Part shown: positions 1-7,667 of the stretch, one piece after another
How positions within the stretch are numbered: the stretch's first letter is position 1
Layout of the letters: each line of letters begins with the position of its first letter
Origin: Clostridiales bacterium
Lineage (GTDB): Bacteria; Bacillota; Clostridia; Oscillospirales; Oscillospiraceae
Assembly: GCA_004555205.1 (NCBI GenBank)
Contig: SFIY01000031.1
Coordinates: forward strand, 1-20,250
Direction: 5' to 3'
DNA: 20,250 nt
Made by a program: the position numbers and the translations under genes
Notes under the pieces: generated by a model
What the model saw: only the letters and a program-made list of their open reading frames with translations
What the model was told of the DNA's origin: nothing
Database searches by the model: none

Positions 1-92
1 ATATGCAGAAAACCTTGATTTTAAGCCATTTTCGCGAGGTTTTATAAACACTTGCGCGGGCTTATAAGAAGATTTCCGTCTATCAAATCAAT

Positions 93-140
93 AAAAAAAG
101 ACAAACCTGCTTCATTTTTGCCTTTGAAACAGGTTTGTCT
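93..140 (-). terminator. Intrinsic terminator of the tRNA-Leu gene
   Basis: On the minus strand the tRNA is followed after a few bases by an 11-bp perfect stem (arms 99-109 and 130-140, AGACAAACCTG and its complement) with a 20-nt loop and then a run of T (the A run at 93-99 on the plus strand). This is a standard Rho-independent terminator placed directly after the CCA end, so the tRNA is probably transcribed alone. Confidence 0.85.
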
Positions 141-144
141 ATGA

Positions 145-229
<85 letters not shown>

Positions 230-241
230 ATGCAATAATTT

Positions 242-270
242 ATTTTACCACAACAAGGCGCCGTTCACAA
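242..270 (-). promoter_or_regulatory. Sigma-A-type promoter of tRNA-Leu
   Basis: On the minus strand TTGTGA (265-270) and TAAAAT (242-247) are separated by exactly 17 bp, and the -10 box lies about 12 bases before the tRNA 5' end. The spacer and the -35 box sit inside or beside the inverted repeat at 252-290. Confidence 0.65.
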
Positions 271-290
271 GATGTAAATTGCGCCTTGTT
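252..290. repeat. 10-bp inverted repeat over the tRNA promoter
   Basis: The arms AACAAGGCGC (252-261) and GCGCCTTGTT (281-290) are perfect complements separated by 19 bp. The left arm lies within the spacer of the tRNA-Leu promoter and the right arm lies just beyond its -35 box. It could be a protein-binding operator or a hairpin. There is no gene ending upstream on the plus strand, so a terminator role in that direction is unlikely. Confidence 0.6.
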
Positions 291-293
291 TCC

Positions 294-330
294 TTCTTTT
301 TATCGCGAATCTTTCTTTTTATCACGAATC
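294..330. repeat. Two 18-bp direct repeats with 19-bp period
   Basis: Positions 294-311 and 313-330 carry the same 18-bp unit with one difference (TTCTTTTTATC, then G or A, then CGAATC). A degraded third copy can be traced from 332 (TTCTTGTCGAA) into the radC -35 box. The spacing is not a whole number of helical turns. No known regulator motif is recognised. Confidence 0.7.
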
Positions 331-334
331 CTTC

Positions 335-363
335 TTGTCGAACAGGCGTACTTGTGATATACT
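335..363 (+). promoter_or_regulatory. Sigma-A-type promoter of radC and the repair gene cluster
   Basis: TTGTCG (335-340) and TATACT (358-363) are separated by 17 bp and lie about 46 bases before the radC start. It is the only good promoter seen ahead of the run of eight close-spaced genes, so it may drive the whole cluster. I did not see a LexA-type box overlapping it. Confidence 0.6.
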
Positions 364-409
364 ATATCATTAAGATAAAATCGCTTAGTGCAAGGGGGCG
401 TGGGACACG

Positions 410-1081
410 ATGGGTGTACATGACGGACACAGACAGCGCAAAAAGGACCGCTTTCGTGATTACGGTCTGCGCGGTTTTGCTGACCACGAGGTGTTGGAGC
501 TGCTGCTGTATTATGCCATTCCCCGCAAGGACACGAATGTGACCGCCCACCTGCTGCTCGAGCGGTTTGGCTCTCTTGATGAAGTGATGCACGCGCCGGT
601 GGACGAGCTGAAAAAGGTCAAGGGGATGGGCGAGAATGCGGCGCTGTTTTTAAGACTGATCCCTGCGGTCTGCCAATATGCCGAGCAAAACGGGAAGAAG
701 GATGAAATTCTCAATTCCGTGGAAAAATCGGGTCAGTATTTTATGAAGCTATTGCGCGATGAGCGCCGTGAGGTCATCTATATGGCGTGCCTGGACCAAA
801 AGGGCAAGGTGCTCAGATGCTGCCGTTTGGTGGAAGGCGATGTCAATATGGCGCCGCTTTCCGTCCGTCAGGCGGTGGAACAGGCATTGGTCGCCAATGC
901 GGCGATGGTGCAGTTGGCCCATAACCATCCCAGCGGCATTGCCCTGCCGTCGGAGGAGGATATTTATGTGACGCGCATGATTAAGGAAGTTCTCTCTCCG
1001 CTGAACATCCGCCTGATCGACCATATTGTTGTGGCGGACGGCGACTTCGTTTCCATGCGCGACAGCGGTATGCTGGAATAG
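410..1081 (+). CDS. radC: RadC family protein (JAB/MPN domain)
   Basis: This 223-residue protein has the family's usual length and layout. An N-terminal part with helix-hairpin-helix features (around residues 60-80, KVKGMGENAALFL) is followed by the MPN/JAB domain. The domain contains the metal-binding JAMM signature: His171 and His173 in HNHPSG, Ser181 and Asp184. RadC proteins were linked to DNA repair by old genetics, but their biochemical role is unsettled; related phage and plasmid proteins are suspected anti-restriction factors. The ATG at 410 follows an AAGGGGG ribosome site at 392-398. It is the first gene of the repair cluster, 24 nt ahead of uvrB. In many Firmicutes radC sits beside mreB; here an mreB-family gene lies 9.7 kb downstream. 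Confidence 0.93.
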   Translation: MGVHDGHRQRKKDRFRDYGLRGFADHEVLELLLYYAIPRKDTNVTAHLLLERFGSLDEVMHAPVDELKKVKGMGENAALFLRLIPAVCQYAEQNGKKDEILNSVEKSGQYFMKLLRDERREVIYMACLDQKGKVLRCCRLVEGDVNMAPLSVRQAVEQALVANAAMVQLAHNHPSGIALPSEEDIYVTRMIKEVLSPLNIRLIDHIVVADGDFVSMRDSGMLE

Positions 1082-1105
1082 GCCGGAACAAGAAAGGAGC
1101 GCACT

Positions 1106-3070
1106 ATGGGCGCATTTAAAGTGGTTTCCGAATACGAGCCGAGCGGCGACCAGCCGCAGGCCATTGACATGCTGGCCGAGGGCATTGAAAACGGCTTGCG
1201 CTCACAGGTGCTGCTGGGCGTGACCGGCTCGGGCAAGACCTATACCATGGCGAAGGTCATCGAAAAGATACAGCGCCCCACGCTGGTGCTGGCGCACAAT
1301 AAGACGCTGGCGGCCCAGCTATGCGAGGAGTTCCGCGAGTTTTTCCCCGATAATGCGGTGGAATATTTCGTATCCTATTACGACTATTATCAGCCCGAGG
1401 CCTATATCCCCCATACGGACACCTATATTGAGAAAGACGCCTCCACCAATGAGGAGATCGACCGTCTGCGTTTAAGCGCCACCTGCTCGCTGCTGGAGCG
1501 CCGGGATGTGATCGTGGTGGCGTCGGTGAGCTGTATTTACGGTCTGGGTGAGCCGGAGGACTTTGCCAAAATGATGATCTCACTGCGCACCGGTATGACG
1601 CTTGACCGCAACGAGCTGCTGCGCCGACTGGTGGAGAGCCGTTACGAGCGCAACGACATTGCCTTTGGCCGCAATATGTTCCGTGTCCGCGGGGACACGG
1701 TGGAGCTGTATCCGGCGTATTATAAAGACCGCGCCATTCGCGTGGAGTTTTTCGGTGACGAGATCGACCGCATCACCGAGTTTCATCCTGTCACCGCCCG
1801 GGCGATACGCACCTTGCAGCATGTGGCGATCTACCCTGCCAGCCACTATGTCACCCCCAAGGACAAGATGGAGCGCGCCATCGGTGACATCCGCGAAGAA
1901 CTGGAACAGCAGGTGCGCTATTTTCAGGACCATGATAAGCTGATCGAGGCCCAGCGGATCCGCCAGCGCACGGAGTACGACATGGAAATGATGATGGAGC
2001 TGGGCTTCTGCTCCGGCATCGAGAACTATTCCCGCATCATCGGCAACCGTCCTGCCGGCTCGCCGCCCATGACGCTGCTGGACTTTTTCCCCGACGATTT
2101 CGTGCTGTTTGTGGACGAGAGCCATGTCACGCTGCCGCAGGTGCGCGCCATGTATAACGGCGACCATGCCCGCAAGAAGAGCCTGGTGGAGTACGGCTTC
2201 CGCCTGCCCTGCGCGTATGACAACCGCCCGCTGACCTTTACGGAATTTGAAGAACATATTCATCAAGCCATCTATGTGTCTGCCACACCCGGCGAATACG
2301 AGCGGCATAACGCCGATCAGATCGCCGAGCAGGTGATCCGCCCCACGGGCTTGCTGGACCCCCGGGTGGAGGTACGGCCTGTGGTGGGACAGATCGACGA
2401 CCTGGCGGAGGAGATCCGTAAGCGCTGCGAGAAGAACGAGCGCGTATTGGTGACCACGCTGACCAAGCGCATGGCGGAGGACTTGACCAACCACTTCAAG
2501 GGCATCGGCATCCGCGTGCGCTATATGCACTCGGATGTGGCGGCGCTGGAGCGCATGGAGATCATCCGCGACCTGCGCTTGGGCGAGTTTGACGTGCTGG
2601 TGGGCATCAACCTGCTGCGCGAGGGGCTGGACTTGCCGGAAGTGAGCCTTGTGGCGATTCTGGATGCCGATAAGGAGGGCTTTTTGCGCAGCGAAACCAG
2701 CCTGATTCAAACCATCGGCCGCGCCGCGCGCAATGCAGAGGGCCTGGTGATCCTGTACGCCGATACGGTCACGCCCGGCATGAAGGCGGCCATGGCGGAA
2801 ACGGAGCGCCGCCGCGCGAAGCAGGACGCCTATAATAAGGCCCACGGCATCGTGCCCAAGACCATCCGCAAGGGTGTGCGCGAGATGGTGGAGATCAGCC
2901 GCAGCGCCGAGGAGGCCTCCGTGCTGAGCCGGAAGAAGCTGTCCAAGGCAGAGCGCGAGGCCACCATTGCCCGACTGGAGAAAGAGATGAAGCAGGCCGG
3001 CAAGATGCTGGAATTTGAGCTGGCCGCCATGCTGCGCGATCAGATCATTGCGCTGAGAAAAGAAGAGTAA
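1106..3070 (+). CDS. uvrB: Excinuclease ABC subunit B
   Basis: UvrB is the damage-verifying ATP-dependent subunit of nucleotide excision repair; it is loaded by UvrA and recruits UvrC. The 654 residues match the family size. The protein opens with the typical SEYEPSGDQPQAI segment, has Walker A GVTGSGKT at residues 38-45, the tyrosine-rich beta-hairpin (SYYDYYQPEAYIP) that probes the DNA strand, the FVDESH Walker B motif, the helicase C-terminal motifs (GINLLREGLDLPEVSLVAI and QTIGRAARN) and a C-terminal UVR motif around residues 620-654 used to bind UvrA or UvrC. The ATG at 1106 has an AAAGGAG site at 1093-1099 with 6-nt spacing. In many Firmicutes uvrB is directly followed by uvrA; here two unrelated genes are inserted between them. 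Confidence 0.98.
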   Translation: MGAFKVVSEYEPSGDQPQAIDMLAEGIENGLRSQVLLGVTGSGKTYTMAKVIEKIQRPTLVLAHNKTLAAQLCEEFREFFPDNAVEYFVSYYDYYQPEAYIPHTDTYIEKDASTNEEIDRLRLSATCSLLERRDVIVVASVSCIYGLGEPEDFAKMMISLRTGMTLDRNELLRRLVESRYERNDIAFGRNMFRVRGDTVELYPAYYKDRAIRVEFFGDEIDRITEFHPVTARAIRTLQHVAIYPASHYVTPKDKMERAIGDIREELEQQVRYFQDHDKLIEAQRIRQRTEYDMEMMMELGFCSGIENYSRIIGNRPAGSPPMTLLDFFPDDFVLFVDESHVTLPQVRAMYNGDHARKKSLVEYGFRLPCAYDNRPLTFTEFEEHIHQAIYVSATPGEYERHNADQIAEQVIRPTGLLDPRVEVRPVVGQIDDLAEEIRKRCEKNERVLVTTLTKRMAEDLTNHFKGIGIRVRYMHSDVAALERMEIIRDLRLGEFDVLVGINLLREGLDLPEVSLVAILDADKEGFLRSETSLIQTIGRAARNAEGLVILYADTVTPGMKAAMAETERRRAKQDAYNKAHGIVPKTIRKGVREMVEISRSAEEASVLSRKKLSKAEREATIARLEKEMKQAGKMLEFELAAMLRDQIIALRKEE

Positions 3071-3091
3071 AGAAGCATACAGAGAAAAACC

Positions 3092-3976
3092 ATGAAGAAA
3101 TATATATCCTACTTCTATGTAGTGACGGGTGCGGCCTGTTGGGGCTTTATCGGCGTGTTCAACCGCATGCTGGCGCAGGCCGGCGTGACCGTGGGCAGCC
3201 GCGTGCTGATCCGCAATATGGGCGCGCTGCTGGTGATGACGCTGTTTTTCGCCCTGTTTCGCCGTGAGGTATTTCATATCAAGTGGAAGCATTTCCCTAT
3301 TTTTCTTGTCAGCGGTTCGGTGAGTGTGGTAGGGCTGGCGTGGACCTATTTTTCCTGCCAAATGCTCTGTTCACTGGCGGTGGCAGGCATATTGCTGTAT
3401 CTGGCGCCCTCCTTTGTGGTGATCGCCGCCGCGATTTTGTGGAAAGCGCCTCTGACAAGGCGCAAGATCCTGTCGTTGGCATTGGCACTGTTGGGCTGCG
3501 CCTTGGTCAGCGGCATTGCCGGCGGTGATTTGACCATCTCCCTGAAAGGACTCCTGCTGGGCATCGGCGCGGGCCTGTGCTATGCCAGCTATACCGTCAT
3601 GGCCCACTACGGCCTTGCCCATTATGACAGTCTGACCATGATCTACTGGACCTTTTTCGTGGCCGGACTGGTGTCGCTGCTCTGGCTGGATGTGCCTGCC
3701 CTTGTGCAGACGCTGGGCCAGCCGTCAGGCGTCATCGGCGCGCTGGGTTTGGTGGTGATAGCCACCGTGCTGCCGTATTTCTTCTACACCAAAGGCTTGG
3801 AGGGCGTGGAAAGCGGCCTTGCCGCCGTGATTGCCAATGTGGAGCCGGTGGTGGCCGCCCTGACGGGCATGATTGTGTACCACGAGACGCCTTCCGTCTG
3901 GACGGCGGTGGGCATCGTTCTTATACTGGCGGCCGCCGTTATTTTAGCAAGAGGTGAGAACCGTGGCAAAGCGTAA
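3092..3976 (+). CDS. EamA/DMT-superfamily membrane transporter
   Basis: This 294-residue protein is almost entirely hydrophobic and shows about ten membrane segments arranged as two similar halves of about 145 residues, the pattern of EamA-domain (drug/metabolite transporter) exporters. It begins with MKKYISYFYVVTGAACWGFI, where the small-residue and tryptophan pattern of the first helix is typical of the family, and the second half contains the LPYFFYTKGLEGVESG stretch common in these carriers. The substrate cannot be read from sequence; members export amino acids, metabolites or drugs. Its ribosome site is weak (an AGAGAAA run before the ATG at 3092), so it may depend on translation of uvrB ending 21 nt upstream. 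The 3' end overlaps ybaK by 14 nt, which suggests coupled translation. Confidence 0.9.
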   Translation: MKKYISYFYVVTGAACWGFIGVFNRMLAQAGVTVGSRVLIRNMGALLVMTLFFALFRREVFHIKWKHFPIFLVSGSVSVVGLAWTYFSCQMLCSLAVAGILLYLAPSFVVIAAAILWKAPLTRRKILSLALALLGCALVSGIAGGDLTISLKGLLLGIGAGLCYASYTVMAHYGLAHYDSLTMIYWTFFVAGLVSLLWLDVPALVQTLGQPSGVIGALGLVVIATVLPYFFYTKGLEGVESGLAAVIANVEPVVAALTGMIVYHETPSVWTAVGIVLILAAAVILARGENRGKA

Positions 3977-4454
3977 AGAGGAAAAGACCAATGTGATGCG
4001 CCTATTGGAGCAGAAAAACATCCCCTATACCGCCCACACTTACCCTGCCGACGGCGCTATTGACGGCGTGTCGGTGGCAGCCCGACTGGGTCAGGATGTA
4101 CGGGCCGTATTCAAAACGCTGGTAACCAGGGGTGCATCGGGCAGCTACTATGTATTTGATATTCCCGTGGCGGAGAATCTGGACTTGAAAAAAGCCGCCA
4201 GGGCGGTGGGCGAGAAGTCTGTCGCCATGCTGCCCCAGAAGGAGCTGCTGCCGCTGACCGGCTATGTCCACGGCGGCTGCAGCCCGGTGGGCATGAAGAA
4301 ACCGTTTACTACCGTATTTCACGAAACCGCCGCCGCGCTGGACACGATCATGGTGTCGGCCGGCAGGATCGGCTGTCAGGTGCAGTGCAGGCCTGCCGAC
4401 CTGCTGGCACTGCTGGGCGCAGGGACGGCGGATATTATCGCAGATGAAAGGTAA
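3963..4454 (+). CDS. ybaK: Cys-tRNA(Pro) deacylase, YbaK/EbsC family
   Basis: YbaK proteins remove cysteine mistakenly attached to tRNA-Pro and so protect proline codons from misreading. The 163-residue product has the family's opening (AKRKEEKTNVMRLLEQKNI), the conserved lysine in VFKTLV (Lys51), which corresponds to the essential lysine of the family, and the GGCSPVGMKKPFTTVF segment that lines the active site. I chose the GTG at 3963 because the family usually starts M-A-K and because AGAGGTGAG (3951-3957) lies 5 nt upstream; an in-frame GTG at 3954 would sit inside that ribosome site. The start lies inside the transporter gene and the stop falls 4 nt before the uvrA start, so it is embedded in the operon. 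A more general aminoacyl-tRNA editing role is possible. Confidence 0.92.
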   Translation: MAKRKEEKTNVMRLLEQKNIPYTAHTYPADGAIDGVSVAARLGQDVRAVFKTLVTRGASGSYYVFDIPVAENLDLKKAARAVGEKSVAMLPQKELLPLTGYVHGGCSPVGMKKPFTTVFHETAAALDTIMVSAGRIGCQVQCRPADLLALLGAGTADIIADER

Positions 4455-4458
4455 GACC

Positions 4459-7284
4459 ATGCAGAAAGAAATTTTCATCAAAGGCGCGCGCGAAAATAAT
4501 CTGAAAAATATTGATGTGACCATTCCCCGCGACAAGCTGGTGGTGCTCACCGGCCTGTCCGGCAGCGGCAAGTCCTCCTTGGCGTTCGATACGATCTATG
4601 CCGAGGGTCAGCGCCGCTATGTGGAGAGCTTGAGCTCCTATGCCCGTATGTTTTTGGGCCAGATGGACAAGCCGGATGTAGATTATATTGACGGCCTCTC
4701 CCCGGCCATCTCCATCGATCAGAAGACCACCAGCAAGAACCCCCGCTCCACCGTGGGTACGGTGACGGAGATCTACGACTATCTGCGCCTTTTGTGGGCG
4801 CGTGTCGGTACGCCGCATTGCCCTAAATGCGGCAAGGAGATTCGTCAGCAGACCGTGGACCAGATCATCGATCAGATTCTGGCCCTGCCGGAGGGCACGC
4901 GGATTCAGGTCATGGCGCCGGTGGTGCGCGGCCGCAAGGGCGAGCATACGAAGATTTTTGACGATGCCCGCCGCAGCGGTTATGTCCGCGTGCGTGTGGA
5001 CGGCAATCTCTATGAGCTGAGCGAGGAGATCGCGCTGGAAAAGAACAAAAAGCACCAAATCGACATCGTGGTGGACCGCCTGATCGTCCGCAGCGATATT
5101 GCTCAGCGCCTGACGGACAGCGTGGAGACCGCGTCCTCGCTGAGCGGCGGTATCGTCACGGTGAACCTGCTGCGGGAGGAGCGGGACATCAGCTTTTCCC
5201 AGAACTATGCCTGCGACGATTGCGGCATCTCCATTGAGGAGCTCTCGCCGCGTATGTTCTCGTTCAATAACCCCTACGGGGCCTGCCCCGCCTGCACGGG
5301 TCTGGGCGTGCAGCTAAAGGCGGACCCCGCGCTGATCGTCCCCGATGAAAGCCTGTCCATTTTAGACGGCGCCATCACGGCGCCCGGTTGGCAGTCGATC
5401 CGCTCGGACGGCATTTCGCGGATGTATTTTGAGGCTCTCAGCAAGAAATACCAGTTTTCCCTTCGTACGCCTTACGGGGAGCTGCCCGATAAGGTCAAGC
5501 ACATCATCCTCTACGGTACAAACGGGGAAACGCTGGAGCTGGCATACGACCAGCCCCGGGGCAAGGGCGTTTTGTACCAGCCGTTTGAGGGCATCGTGAA
5601 CAATCTGGAGCGCCGCTTTGAAGAAACCCAGAGCGAGGCGTCCAAAAAGGAAATCGAAGAATATATGGGCGAATGTCCCTGCCCTGTCTGCCACGGTCAG
5701 CGCTTGCGCAGCGAAGCGCTGGCGGTGACGGTGGGGGGTAAGTCCATCTATCAGGCAACGGAGCTGCCGGTGGACAAGGCGTTGGCGTTTTTTGAAGGGC
5801 TGACGCTGACGGAAACGCAGCAGATGATCGCCGCGCAGATTCTGAAGGAGATCCGCTCCCGACTGGGCTTTTTGCAGAGCGTGGGCCTGTCATATCTGAC
5901 GCTGTCCCGTTCCTCCGGTACGCTCTCCGGCGGTGAAAGCCAGCGTATCCGCTTGGCCACGCAGATTGGCTCGAGCCTGATGGGCGTGCTGTATATTCTG
6001 GACGAGCCGTCTATCGGCCTGCACCAGCGCGATAACGACAAGCTGCTTGCCACGCTGTGCCGCCTGCGCGATCTGGGCAATACCCTGATCGTGGTGGAAC
6101 ATGACGAGGACACCATGCGCGCCGCCGATTACCTGATTGACATCGGGCCGGGCGCCGGCAGTCACGGCGGTCATGTGGTGGCGGCCGGTACGCCCGAGGA
6201 GGTCATGGCCCATCCCGATTCGCTGACGGGCCAGTATCTCAGCGGCAAAAAGAAGATTGAAATACCTGCCCGCCGCCGTGAGGGCAGCGGCAAATGGCTG
6301 ACCGTCCGCGGCGCAAGGGAGAATAACCTGAAAAACATCGATGTGTCCGTTCCTCTGGGCACCTTTACCTGCGTCACCGGCGTGTCCGGCAGCGGCAAAT
6401 CCAGTCTGGTCAACGAGATTCTCTATAAAAAGCTGGGCGTGGAGCTCAACCGCATGAAGGCGCATCCCGGCAAGCATGACCGGATCGACGGCATGGAATA
6501 TCTGGACAAGGTCATCGCCATTGACCAAAGTCCCATCGGACGCACACCGCGCTCCAATCCGGCCACCTATACGAATCTCTTCAACGACATCCGCAATTTG
6601 TTTGCCGCCACCCAGGAGGCCAAGGCACGGGGCTACGGGCCGGGCCGGTTTTCGTTCAACACCCGGGGCGGCCGCTGCGAGGCCTGCGCCGGTGACGGTA
6701 TGCTGAAGATCGAAATGCACTTTCTGGCGGATGTCTATGTCCCCTGCGAGGTGTGCCGCGGCAAGCGCTATAACCGCGAAACGCTGGAGGTGCGCTATAA
6801 GGGCAAAAATATTGCCGATGTACTGGACATGACCGCAGAGGAAGCGCTGGGCTTCTTCCGTGCCGTGCCTAAGATTGCGGATAAGCTGCAGACCCTGTGC
6901 GACGTAGGCTTGGGCTATGTCAAGCTGGGCCAGTCCTCCACCACGCTTTCCGGCGGCGAGGCGCAGCGGGTGAAGCTGGCAACGGAACTGAGCCGCCGGT
7001 CCACAGGCCGCACGATCTATATTTTGGACGAGCCCACCACGGGATTGCACGCGGACGATGTAAAAAAGCTCCTGGAGGTGCTGCAGCGTCTGGTGGAGTC
7101 CGGCAACACCGTACTGGTCATTGAGCATAATCTGGATGTAATCAAGTGTGCCGATTACCTCATCGACTTAGGCCCCGAAGGCGGCGCAGGCGGCGGTGAA
7201 GTGGTGGCTGTAGGCACACCCGAACAGGTGGCGAAGGAGCCGCGCTCCTACACCGGCCACTACCTAAAGCGGATTTTGGGATAA
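4459..7284 (+). CDS. uvrA: Excinuclease ABC subunit A
   Basis: UvrA is the dimeric ABC-type ATPase that recognises bulky DNA damage and loads UvrB. Two nucleotide-binding modules are visible: Walker A GLSGSGKS at residues 32-39 and GVSGSGKS at 641-648, with signature motifs LSGGESQ (from 489) and LSGGEAQ (from 830), each followed by a Walker B ILDEP. Cysteine pairs of the zinc modules are present (CPKCGKE, CDDCG with CPACTG, CPVCHGQ, and CEACAGDG with CEVCRGKRYN). The 941 residues match the family. An in-frame ATG at 4444 lies inside ybaK; the ATG at 4459 is preferred because AAAGG at 4447-4451 is correctly placed and the resulting MQKEIFIKGARENN start is typical. A terminating ybaK ribosome can restart here. 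Confidence 0.98.
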   Translation: MQKEIFIKGARENNLKNIDVTIPRDKLVVLTGLSGSGKSSLAFDTIYAEGQRRYVESLSSYARMFLGQMDKPDVDYIDGLSPAISIDQKTTSKNPRSTVGTVTEIYDYLRLLWARVGTPHCPKCGKEIRQQTVDQIIDQILALPEGTRIQVMAPVVRGRKGEHTKIFDDARRSGYVRVRVDGNLYELSEEIALEKNKKHQIDIVVDRLIVRSDIAQRLTDSVETASSLSGGIVTVNLLREERDISFSQNYACDDCGISIEELSPRMFSFNNPYGACPACTGLGVQLKADPALIVPDESLSILDGAITAPGWQSIRSDGISRMYFEALSKKYQFSLRTPYGELPDKVKHIILYGTNGETLELAYDQPRGKGVLYQPFEGIVNNLERRFEETQSEASKKEIEEYMGECPCPVCHGQRLRSEALAVTVGGKSIYQATELPVDKALAFFEGLTLTETQQMIAAQILKEIRSRLGFLQSVGLSYLTLSRSSGTLSGGESQRIRLATQIGSSLMGVLYILDEPSIGLHQRDNDKLLATLCRLRDLGNTLIVVEHDEDTMRAADYLIDIGPGAGSHGGHVVAAGTPEEVMAHPDSLTGQYLSGKKKIEIPARRREGSGKWLTVRGARENNLKNIDVSVPLGTFTCVTGVSGSGKSSLVNEILYKKLGVELNRMKAHPGKHDRIDGMEYLDKVIAIDQSPIGRTPRSNPATYTNLFNDIRNLFAATQEAKARGYGPGRFSFNTRGGRCEACAGDGMLKIEMHFLADVYVPCEVCRGKRYNRETLEVRYKGKNIADVLDMTAEEALGFFRAVPKIADKLQTLCDVGLGYVKLGQSSTTLSGGEAQRVKLATELSRRSTGRTIYILDEPTTGLHADDVKKLLEVLQRLVESGNTVLVIEHNLDVIKCADYLIDLGPEGGAGGGEVVAVGTPEQVAKEPRSYTGHYLKRILG

Positions 7285-7289
7285 CGAAA

Positions 7290-7324
7290 TGTCATCTCGC
7301 TGCATAGGATAGAGCGAGGTGATA
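7290..7324 (+). promoter_or_regulatory. Hairpin burying the ribosome site of the next gene
   Basis: TCATCTCGCT (7292-7301) pairs with AGCGAGGTGA (7313-7322) over ten positions, one of them a G-U wobble, around an 11-nt loop. Two further pairs extend it to 7290/7324. The right arm contains the whole GAGGTGA ribosome site of the small gene starting at 7327. The left arm begins only 5-8 nt after the uvrA stop, inside the footprint of a terminating ribosome. The structure should therefore couple translation of the small gene to uvrA. It is not followed by a T run, so it is not an intrinsic terminator. Confidence 0.6.
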
Positions 7325-7326
7325 CC

Positions 7327-7653
7327 ATGACGCTGCTGCAAGATGGCGTGATCGCGCTGCTGGCCGCCGTGGGACTGACGGCCATATTATGGCTGCTGGC
7401 GGACATGATCCTGCGCCGCAGGGAGGAAGTGCCGGTGGTACTGCTGCTGCCGTTAAAGGACGCGGCGGAGGAGATGGAATATCAGGTGTACTGCCTGATG
7501 GAAGTGCGCGCACGGACCGGACGCTATACGCCGATCATATTGGTGGACTGCGGCCTGCAGGAAGCGGCACGCAGTCGCGCAGAAGAACTGACGCAGACAT
7601 ATACCTGTGTCATCATGATGAGGGCGGAGGAATTACCCCGCTATTTACAGTAA
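7327..7653 (+). CDS. Small single-pass membrane protein of unknown function
   Basis: I do not recognise a named family. The 108-residue product has one clear membrane helix near the N-terminus (about residues 7-29, ending before RRREE, so positive charges follow the helix). A soluble domain of about 75 residues comes next, with the pattern strand (VPVVLLLPL), helix (DAAEEMEYQVYCLMEV), strand (TPIILVDCG), helix (LQEAARSRAEELTQ) and strand (TCVIMMRAEEL). This alternation suggests a small alpha/beta fold on the cytoplasmic face. GAGGTGA lies 5 nt before the ATG and is enclosed in a hairpin. The gene sits 42 nt after uvrA and 14 nt before recD2, so it is co-expressed with repair genes. A link to repair is only an inference from position. 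Confidence 0.8.
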   Translation: MTLLQDGVIALLAAVGLTAILWLLADMILRRREEVPVVLLLPLKDAAEEMEYQVYCLMEVRARTGRYTPIILVDCGLQEAARSRAEELTQTYTCVIMMRAEELPRYLQ

Positions 7654-7667
7654 AGGAAACGAAAGCT

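Noticed and set aside
1..67. Short open frame at the window start (bases 2-67, ending TAA)
   Set aside because: Only 21 codons are visible and none shows a recognisable motif; it may be the tail of a gene outside the window or chance.
1580..3361. 593-codon open frame on the minus strand opposite uvrB
   Set aside because: It mirrors a GC-rich coding gene, is rich in His, Gln, Ala and Leu as antisense frames of such genes are, has no family motif and no ribosome site. uvrB on the other strand is unambiguous. The same applies to the long antisense frames opposite uvrA, recD2, the aminotransferase, the ATPase and cyuA.
7389..7667. Upstream extension of the recD2 frame by 93 codons
   Set aside because: The extension overlaps the small membrane gene, has low-complexity GC-rich composition, and lacks a ribosome site, while the ATG at 7668 has one and starts the conserved OB-like region.
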